DNA of 5,100 nt from Betaproteobacteria bacterium (GTDB lineage Bacteria > Pseudomonadota > Gammaproteobacteria > Burkholderiales > Burkholderiaceae_C): positions 1 to 5,100 of the forward strand of contig RFSP01000143.1 in the NCBI GenBank assembly GCA_009923895.1, read 5' to 3'. The notes below the pieces were generated by a model. The model was not told where the DNA came from, made no database searches, and worked only from the letters and a program-made list of their open reading frames with translations. The translations under genes were made by a program, and so were the position numbers. Below, in pieces: positions 1 to 5,100 of this stretch; the first letter of the stretch is position 1, and every line of letters starts with the position of its first letter.

Positions 1-3000
1 TCCGGGTCAGCAGCGCGGGTCTGGTCGGTTCCAGTTTGGTGGCGTTGGGCTTTTCGCCCACGGCCGCCCTGGCCCAAACCCGCAATTTCAAGCTGTCCCG
101 AACCACCGAAACGCGAAGCACCTGCCCGTATTGCTCGGTCAGTTGTGGCGTCATCATGTACACGTTGGGTGACACCGCCAAAAACAACAAGCCGGCGCTG
201 GTGCATGTGGAGGGGGATCCCGACCACCCGGTCAATCGTGGCACGCTGTGCCCCAAGGGTGCGGGTCTGGCCGACATGATCAACAGCCCGAACCGTTTGC
301 ACCATCCGGAGGTGCGCGAGGCCGGGTCCAATGACTGGAAGCGCATTTCTTGGGATGAAGCCCTCACGCGCATCGCCAAGCACATCAAGACCGATCGCGA
401 TGCCAACTTCGTGACCCAAAACGCCAATGGGCTCACGGTGAATCGTTGGAACACATCGGGCTTCTTGCTCTCCAGCGCCTCGAGCAACGAAGCCGGGTAT
501 CTGTCTGTGAAGATGCTTCGGGCGATGGGAGTGGTCACACTCGATACACAAGCGCGAATATGACACGCGCCGACGGTGTCCAGTCTGGGCCCGAGTTTCG
601 GCAGAGGAGCGATGACCAACTCCTGGAACGATATCAAGAATGCGGATTTGGTCTTGATCATGGGCGGCAATGCCGCCGAAGCGCACCCGTGCGGCTTTAA
701 GTGGGTGACCGAAGCCCAGCAGCAGCGCAAAGCCAAGCTGGTGGTGGTGGATCCCCGTTTCACGCGCTCGGCGGCCGTGGCGGACTTCTACGCACCCATA
801 CGCGTAGGAACCGACATTGCCTTCTTGGCCGGTGTGATCAACTACATGCTCAGCAACGAGAAGGTGCACATGGAGTACGTCAAGGCGTACACCAACGCGA
901 CCTACCTCATCAAACCCGAGTTCAAGTTCGACAACGGCTTGTTCGTGGGCTATGACGAGGCCAAGCGCAGCTACACCGACAAGTCAAGCTGGCAATACCT
1001 GACGGGCAAAGACGGTTTCGTGCAAGTCGACGAGAGTTTGCAAGCGCCCAACTGCGTGTGGCAGCTCATGAAGCAGCACTATGCCCGCTACACGCCCGAG
1101 CAGGTGAGCAAGATCTGTGGCACACCCAAGGATGCCTTCCTCAAGGTGGCCGAGATGATTGCTGGCACGCACACGCCAGACCGCGTGATGACCATCCTGT
1201 ATGCCTTGGGTTGGACCCAGCACTCGGTGGGCTCACAAAACATCCGTGCCATGGCCATGATCCAGCTCTTGCTGGGCAATATTGGTCGTGCCGGTGGTGG
1301 CGTGAACGCCTTGCGTGGTCATGCCAATGTGCAAGGCATCACCGACCAGTGTGCTTACTCTGAGGTGTTGCCCGGCTACTTGAGCGCACCGACCGAGGCG
1401 GATGCGACCCACGCCAAGTACATTGAAACGCGCACTCCCAAGCCCTTGCGGCCGGGTTCCATGAACTTCCCGGCCAACTTCTCCAAGTGGTCGGTGAGTC
1501 AGCGCAAGGCCTGGTATGGCGATGCGGCCACCAAGGACAACGACTTCGCGTATGACTGGTTGCCCAAGCGCGACGGCGCCTACGACATCCTGGCCATGTT
1601 CGACCGCATGTTCCAAGGCAAGATGAACGGCTTTGTGTGTCAGGGCTTCAACCCCTTGGCTGCAGTGCCCAACAAGAAGAAGTTGGGGACGGCGCTGTCC
1701 AAGCTGAAGTACCTGGTCATCATGGATCCGCTCAAAACCGAGACGGGAGAGTTCTGGAAAAACTTTGGTGAATACAACAACGTCGATCCAGCGTCCATTC
1801 AGACGGAGGTCTTCCGTTTGCCGGCCACATGCTTTGCCGAGGACCCGGGCAGTTTCACGAGCTCGGGCCGCGTCATTCAGTGGCACAGCAAGGCAGTGGA
1901 CCCGCCGGGTGAGGCCAAGACCGATCGCGAGATCATGGCCAGCCTGTTCATCAAGCTGCGTGGCATGTACGCCAAGGACGGGGGGGCCTTCCCCGATCCC
2001 ATCAAGGCGCTGACCTGGCCCTACAGCAACCCCACCAATCCGCCACCCGAAGAGCTGCTGCGTGAGATCAACGGCCGTGCCTTGGCCGATGTGATGTCAC
2101 CTCCGGACCCCAAGAATCCGAAGGAGCCGCCCAAGGTGCTGGTCAAAGCCGGTGAGCAGTTGCCGGGCTTTGGAATGCTGCGCGACGATGGGTCGACCAC
2201 CTGCGGCAATTGGATCTACTCAGGCGTTTGGACGCAAGCCGGCAACAACTCGGCGCGGCGTGACACCTCCGACCCGTCTGGGTTGGGCGTGTACCAGAAC
2301 TGGGGCTTTTCTTGGCCGGCCAATCGGCGGATCCTCTACAACCGTGCGGCGGCTTCGCCAGACGGCAAGCCCTGGGATCCCAAGCGCCGCCAGATTGCCT
2401 GGAACGGCACGGCCTGGGCGGGCACCGATGTCCCCGACATCAACCCAGCCCTTGGACCCGACAGCGGAGCCGGTCCGTTCATCATGACGGCCGAAGGAAC
2501 GGCACGCTTGTTTGCGCTGGGGATGATGGCCGAAGGTCCATTGCCCGAGCACTACGAGCCGTTTGAGACACCGGTGGGTGCCAACGCCATGAACACCAAC
2601 CCCAAGGCGGTGAGCAATCCGGCAGCGCGCGTCTACAAGGGCGACATGGAGCAATTTGGCACGTCCAAAGAGTTCCCCTATGCCGCCACCACCTACCGCC
2701 TCACCGAGCACTACCACTACTGGACCAAGAACGCGAAGATCAACGCGGTCACCCAGCCCTCGCAGTTTGTGGAAATCGGCGAGGACCTGGCCAAGGAAAA
2801 GAGCATCAAGAACGGTGACAAGGTCAAGGTCAAGTCCAATCGTGGCGAGATCAAGGCCACAGCCGTGGTGACCAAGCGCATGAAGGGGCTCGATTGCAAC
2901 GGCAAGAAAGTTCACACGGTCGGTATTCCGATCCACTGGGGCTTTATTGGCGTGGCCAACGTCGGACATCTGTCTAACACGCTGACCCCGTTTGTGGGGG

Positions 3001-3059
3001 ATGCGAATTCCCAGACGCCTGAATACAAGGCATTTCTGGTGAACATCGAAAAAGCGTGA
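1..3059 (+). CDS. fdnG: Formate dehydrogenase-N/O alpha subunit, selenocysteine-containing (5' partial)
   Basis: Catalytic subunit of respiratory formate dehydrogenase. It oxidises formate to CO2 in the periplasm at a Mo/W-bis-MGD centre and passes electrons to the beta subunit. The frame (first full codon at 3) gives 1018 residues including one TGA-encoded residue. About nine N-terminal codons are missing, so the full protein is near 1027 aa (E. coli FdnG is 1015). In window numbering, residues 1-24 are the end of a Tat signal. Cys41, Cys44, Cys48 and Cys83 form the [4Fe-4S] site (CPYCSVSC and LCPKG); adding nine gives Cys50/53/57/92 of E. coli. Lys85 matches the electron-transfer lysine. 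The TGA is residue 187, or 196 after correction, equal to E. coli Sec196, and is followed by the catalytic His. Next come the large molybdopterin oxidoreductase region and a C-terminal dinucleotide-binding domain ending in LVNIEKA, as in E. coli. The structural operon continues 8 nt downstream. The symbol could equally be fdoG, since the paralogues cannot be told apart here. The alternative, a gene broken by a nonsense mutation, is unlikely given the SECIS and full homology after the TGA. Confidence 0.96.
3..74 (+). other. Tat signal peptide, C-terminal part, of the alpha subunit
   Basis: The first 24 visible residues are a moderately hydrophobic, Gly/Ala/Ser-rich segment (RVSSAGLVGSSLVALGF) ending in an ALA motif before Gln-Thr-Arg-Asn. 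This fits a signal peptidase cut after the Ala encoded at 72-74. It aligns without gaps to the E. coli FdnG leader after its SRRQFF motif. The codon cut by the left edge ends in TC, which is compatible with the Phe of that motif. The twin arginines themselves lie outside the window, so the Tat assignment rests on this alignment and on the family. Confidence 0.85.
561..563 (+). other. In-frame TGA read as selenocysteine (active-site Sec)
   Basis: This is the only interruption of the alpha frame. The residues before it (LDTQARI) and after it (HAPTVSSLGPSFGRGAMTN) align continuously with E. coli FdnG around Sec196 (NQARV-Sec-HGPTV). The position, corrected for the missing N-terminus, is also 196. 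The selenol is the expected Mo/W ligand and the next residue is the conserved His. The codon is followed by C (TGAC), a context in which termination is comparatively weak. Sec insertion needs SelB, tRNA-Sec (selC), SelA and SelD elsewhere in the genome. Confidence 0.95.
569..602 (+). promoter_or_regulatory. Bacterial SECIS hairpin for selenocysteine insertion
   Basis: The RNA just after the TGA folds into one hairpin. The lower stem pairs 569-573 with 598-602. A bulge at 594-597 follows, then 574-576 pairs with 591-593. U577 is bulged, then 578-582 pairs with 586-590 (including U579-G589), leaving the apical loop GUC at 583-585. The apical G-U falls at nucleotides 20-21 after the TGA, the same spacing I recall for E. 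coli fdhF and fdnG, where this loop and a bulged U just below it are recognised by SelB. Here the bulged U577 is on the 5' side. The element lies inside the coding sequence, so it also encodes PTVSSLGPSFG. The pairing was done by eye. Confidence 0.88.
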
Positions 3060-3064
3060 GGTGA
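3058..3064 (+). promoter_or_regulatory. Ribosome binding site of the beta gene, overlapping the alpha stop codon
   Basis: GAGGTGA is complementary to the 16S rRNA 3' end and shares its first two bases with the alpha stop codon TGA (3057-3059). It lies 3 nt before ATG 3068 and 9 nt before a second in-frame ATG at 3074. Spacing alone would favour 3074. The first residues, MTMQS, line up with E. coli FdoH MAYQS, which favours 3068. The overlap with the stop suggests translational coupling of beta to alpha. Confidence 0.7.
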
Positions 3065-3067
3065 ACC

Positions 3068-3940
3068 ATGACCATGCAATCTTCGCTTGACATTGTGGCC
3101 CGCTCGGCCACCACCACGCCCAGCCCTTCGGTGAGGCAGAGCGTGGAAGTGGCCAAACTGATCGATGAGTCCAAGTGCATCGGATGCAAGGCCTGCCAGG
3201 TCGCGTGCAGCCAGTGGAACGAAATCTCTGACGACATGGGGACCAACGTTGGCGTGTACGACAACCCGTCGGATTTGACGGACAAGTCGTGGACGCTGAT
3301 GCGGTTCACCGAGGTGGAGGAAAACGGTTCGCTGGAGTGGCTGATCCGAAAGGACGGCTGCATGCACTGTGCCGACCCGGGCTGCCTCAAGGCCTGCCCC
3401 GCGCCGGGAGCCATCGTGCAGTACGCCAACGGCATCGTGGATTTCAAACAAGAAAACTGCATCGGCTGCGGCAACTGCGTGACCGGCTGCCCGTTTGATA
3501 TTCCGCGGATCTCCAAAAAGGACAACAAGGCCTACAAGTGCACCTTGTGTTCGGACCGTGTGTCTGTGGGTTTGGAACCTGCCTGTGTCAAGACCTGCCC
3601 CACGGGCGCCATCACCTTCGGCAAGAAGGAAGACATGGTGTCTTATGGCAATATGCGCGCGGGGGAGCTCAAAGAACGGGGGTTCAAGCATGCGGCCTTG
3701 TACAACCCGGCTGGCGTGGGCGGCACCCATGTGATGTACGTGCTCAAGCACGGCGACAAAACCGAGCAATACGCCGGCTTGCCCAGCAACCCGTCGATCA
3801 GCCCGATGGTGTCTTTGTGGAAGGGCGCGCTCAAACCTCTGGCCGTGCTGGGGATGGTGGGCGCCGTGGTGGCGGGCTTCATGCACTACATGAAGGTCGG
3901 CCCGGTGGAAGCCAAGGACGAAGAGAAAGAAAGCGCCTAA
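3068..3940 (+). CDS. fdxH: Formate dehydrogenase beta subunit, four-cluster iron-sulfur protein
   Basis: Electron-transfer subunit of 290 aa (E. coli homologues are 294-300) that carries electrons from the alpha active site to the haems of gamma. Sixteen cysteines in ferredoxin-like groups fit four [4Fe-4S] clusters: Cys37/40/43/47, Cys98/101/106/110, Cys131/134/137/141 and Cys158/161/173/177. Ligands are probably exchanged between groups, as is usual in this family. Signature stretches shared with E. coli FdoH include KCIGCKACQVAC, WLIRKDGCMHC, CPFDIPR and LYNPAGVGGTHVMYVL. One membrane helix at about residues 257-276 anchors it next to gamma, and a charged tail (KDEEKE) follows. There is no signal peptide, so export with Tat-targeted alpha is inferred. 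The gene starts 8 nt after alpha and ends 10 nt before gamma, in one transcription unit. No cluster cysteine is missing. The identity is secure; whether it is fdnH or fdoH is not decidable here. Confidence 0.97.
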   Translation: MTMQSSLDIVARSATTTPSPSVRQSVEVAKLIDESKCIGCKACQVACSQWNEISDDMGTNVGVYDNPSDLTDKSWTLMRFTEVEENGSLEWLIRKDGCMHCADPGCLKACPAPGAIVQYANGIVDFKQENCIGCGNCVTGCPFDIPRISKKDNKAYKCTLCSDRVSVGLEPACVKTCPTGAITFGKKEDMVSYGNMRAGELKERGFKHAALYNPAGVGGTHVMYVLKHGDKTEQYAGLPSNPSISPMVSLWKGALKPLAVLGMVGAVVAGFMHYMKVGPVEAKDEEKESA

Positions 3941-3945
3941 GGAGA
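3939..3945 (+). promoter_or_regulatory. Ribosome binding site of the gamma gene
   Basis: AAGGAGA, a strong Shine-Dalgarno match, begins within the beta stop codon (TAA 3938-3940) and lies 5 nt before ATG 3951. It decides the gamma start and suggests coupling to beta translation. Confidence 0.85.
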
Positions 3946-3950
3946 ACACC

Positions 3951-4574
3951 ATGAGCAAGACCACTGATCTTCGGCGCTACGACGACAACACCCGCATGAA
4001 CCACTGGGTCATTGCCCTGTTGTTTTTTGCGGCGGCCTTGTCGGGGCTGGCGTTTTTTCATCCGTCGATGTTCTTCTTCACCAACCTCTTCGGGGGAGGG
4101 GTGTGGACGCGCATCCTGCATCCTTACTTTGGGGTGTTCATGTGCTTGAGCTTTGTGGGCCTTTACGTGGGTCTGCACCGCGACAATGTCATCACGCCGG
4201 AGGACAAGGCCTGGCTTGAAAAGGCCGGTCAGATGCTCAAGGGCGACAAGGCGGGCATGCCGCCGGTGGGCAAGTACAACGCCGGTCAAAAAATCGTGTT
4301 TTGGTTGATGACTGGGAGCCTCGTGGTGCTGCTGTTGACGGGCCTTCTGTTCTGGCATGCCTGGTTCCCTGACTTCCCCATCTGGGCGCGTCGCGCGGGC
4401 GTGTTGTTGCATGCCGTCTCTGCCGTGGTGCTGGTGCTCACGGTGATCATGCACATCTACGCCGCCATTTGGGTCAAAGGCACCGTGCGCGCCATGACCC
4501 GCGGCACGGTGACTCAGGCCTGGGCCAAGACCAACCACCCCTTGTGGCACAAGGAAATGACGGCCGATAAATAA
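3951..4574 (+). CDS. fdnI: Formate dehydrogenase gamma subunit, cytochrome b556
   Basis: Integral membrane dihaem cytochrome b of 207 aa (E. coli FdoI 211, FdnI 217). It takes electrons from beta and reduces quinone. Four hydrophobic segments fit the four-helix family fold: about residues 17-36, 53-76, 114-135 and 148-175. Conserved histidines His18, His57, His154 and His168 correspond to His18, His57, His155 and His169 of E. coli FdnI, the haem b ligands, with the last also near the quinone site. The N-terminal RRYDDNTRMNHW and the LLFWHAWFP and VIMHIYAAIWVKGTVRAMTRG stretches are typical. The loop between helices 2 and 3 (about 77-113) is polar and should face the cytoplasm. Its start is set by AAGGAGA 5 nt upstream. 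It is the last gene before a strong terminator. fdoI would be an equally fair symbol. Confidence 0.96.
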   Translation: MSKTTDLRRYDDNTRMNHWVIALLFFAAALSGLAFFHPSMFFFTNLFGGGVWTRILHPYFGVFMCLSFVGLYVGLHRDNVITPEDKAWLEKAGQMLKGDKAGMPPVGKYNAGQKIVFWLMTGSLVVLLLTGLLFWHAWFPDFPIWARRAGVLLHAVSAVVLVLTVIMHIYAAIWVKGTVRAMTRGTVTQAWAKTNHPLWHKEMTADK

Positions 4575-4592
4575 TCGCCTGTACCATCCCCG

Positions 4593-4628
4593 GTGGCGGC
4601 ATCTCACGGGAGATTCCGCCACTTTTTT
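4593..4628 (+). terminator. Intrinsic terminator after the gamma gene
   Basis: GTGGCGG (4593-4599) pairs with CCGCCAC (4616-4622). After a C/T mismatch, ATCTC (4601-4605) pairs with GAGAT (4610-4614) around the loop ACGG. Six T follow directly at 4623-4628. This is a 12-bp, GC-rich hairpin with a U-tract, 18 nt after the gamma stop, so it should end the structural operon transcript. It also lies on any transcript that enters fdhE from upstream. Confidence 0.92.
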
Positions 4629-4638
4629 ATTGAAATTG

Positions 4639-5100
4639 ATGACTGAGCGTTCGACTGTTTCATTCTTGAGCCCCGAGGAGATCGCCACCCGCAAGGTGGG
4701 CGATGCCGTGCACCTGCGTTTTGCGCATTTGGGCGAGGTCTTTCGCGAACGCGCTGTGCGCCTTCGGCAGCTCGCGGCTGGGCACGCCATGCGTGACTAC
4801 CTGGTCTTTGTGGCCGATGTGTCTGACGCGCAGCATCATGTGTTGAACGCGCCGCGCAGCGTGGGTTTGCCGACCCAGGAGTTCTTGGGAGAGGCCGCAC
4901 GCCAAGGACTGTCTGCCTTGGCGTTCCCTCGCTGGGCGCTGAACCATGAGTGGCAACAAGATTTGCAAGAGTTGCTGGCGCAGTTGAAGCCGCGAGCGCA
5001 AGGCCCTGTGCTGGGGGTCATCGAATCTTTGCAGCAACACTCCCGTGACGATCTGCAATTGCAGGCTGATCGACTGCTGTCAGGCATCATGTTGGGCTTG
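4639..5100 (+). CDS. fdhE: Formate dehydrogenase accessory protein FdhE (3' partial)
   Basis: The frame is open from ATG 4639 to the window edge, giving 154 residues (E. coli FdhE is about 309). FdhE is a cytoplasmic accessory protein required for active Tat-exported formate dehydrogenases; it acts on the catalytic subunit before export. Recognition rests on positions shared with E. coli FdhE: RAVRLRQLA, then DYLVFVADVSDAQHHVL, and LKPRAQGPVLGVIESL, matching RAERLRELA, DYLRFAALIAHAQEVVL and LKPEMSGPALAVIENL. The N-terminus before RAVRL is 37 residues, against 36 in E. coli, which supports this start even though no good Shine-Dalgarno precedes it (only AT-rich sequence). The paired CxxC motifs of the C-terminal half lie beyond the window. 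It sits 64 nt after gamma in the usual family gene order, but behind a strong terminator. In many genomes sel genes follow; that cannot be seen here. Confidence 0.93.
   Translation, partial: MTERSTVSFLSPEEIATRKVGDAVHLRFAHLGEVFRERAVRLRQLAAGHAMRDYLVFVADVSDAQHHVLNAPRSVGLPTQEFLGEAARQGLSALAFPRWALNHEWQQDLQELLAQLKPRAQGPVLGVIESLQQHSRDDLQLQADRLLSGIMLGL

Noticed and set aside
1..563. A truncated or pseudogene alpha fragment broken by a nonsense mutation
   Set aside because: The TGA is at the known Sec position with a SECIS hairpin, and about 830 intact residues follow without decay.
1233..2969. Long minus-strand open frames (1233-1886 and 2220-2969) inside the alpha gene
   Set aside because: These are shadows of the alpha coding frame caused by strong third-position GC bias. 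They have no ribosome binding site or recognisable motif.
576..3059. A separate gene starting at GTG 576
   Set aside because: There is no ribosome binding site. The frame is continuous with 3-560 through the TGA, and homology begins well upstream of 576, so this is the second part of the selenoprotein.
2912..3964. A 350-codon open frame on the minus strand across the beta gene
   Set aside because: It is fully antisense to a clearly homologous iron-sulfur protein. Its translation is His/Arg/Val/Gly-rich with no recognisable domain, as expected from the complement of GC-rich coding DNA.
4630..4658. A possible -35-like TTGAAA at 4630-4635 as a promoter for fdhE
   Set aside because: No -10-like sequence lies 16-18 bp downstream, and any start would fall inside the fdhE coding region.
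3879..4790. A 303-codon minus-strand frame across gamma, the terminator and the fdhE start
   Set aside because: It runs through the intrinsic terminator hairpin and antisense to two recognised genes. Its composition is low in complexity and rich in His, Arg and Gln, with no family resemblance.

Overview
This window carries most of a membrane-bound, periplasm-facing respiratory formate dehydrogenase operon (FDH-N/FDH-O type). All genes are on the + strand, in the order alpha (fdnG/fdoG) - beta (fdxH) - gamma (fdnI/fdoI, cytochrome b556) - fdhE. The DNA is GC-rich with G/C-biased third codon positions. The proteins align closely, from memory, with E. coli FdnGHI/FdoGHI and FdhE. The gene order and composition suggest a proteobacterium, plausibly a betaproteobacterium of the Burkholderiales/Comamonadaceae. 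That placement is an inference, because the window holds no taxonomic marker.

Layout. Positions 1-3059 are the alpha subunit, which lacks only about nine N-terminal codons. Its frame is interrupted by a single TGA at 561-563, which I read as selenocysteine and not as a stop. It sits exactly where E. coli FdnG has Sec196, homology continues without a gap on both sides, His follows immediately, and a bacterial SECIS-type hairpin (569-602) lies just downstream. Beta (3068-3940, sixteen cluster cysteines and a C-terminal anchor) and gamma (3951-4574, four membrane helices and the haem histidines) follow with gaps of 8 and 10 nt and clear Shine-Dalgarno sites. A strong intrinsic terminator (4593-4628) closes the structural operon. 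fdhE begins at 4639, only 10 nt past the terminator's T-run, and runs off the right edge still open.

How it works together. Alpha oxidises formate in the periplasm at a Mo/W-bis-MGD centre with a selenocysteine ligand. Electrons pass through one [4Fe-4S] cluster in alpha and four in beta to the two haems b of gamma, and then to quinone. Alpha carries a Tat signal, and beta, which has no signal of its own, is presumably exported folded with it. FdhE is the cytoplasmic accessory protein needed for active enzyme. The host must also encode selenocysteine machinery (SelA, SelB, SelC, SelD), which is not visible here.

I see no undescribed system. The points worth a second look are the recoded TGA with its SECIS, and the terminator placed almost on top of the fdhE start. 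No stretch over 300 bases lacks a gene, and there is no sign of mobile elements, tRNA/rRNA genes or CRISPR.
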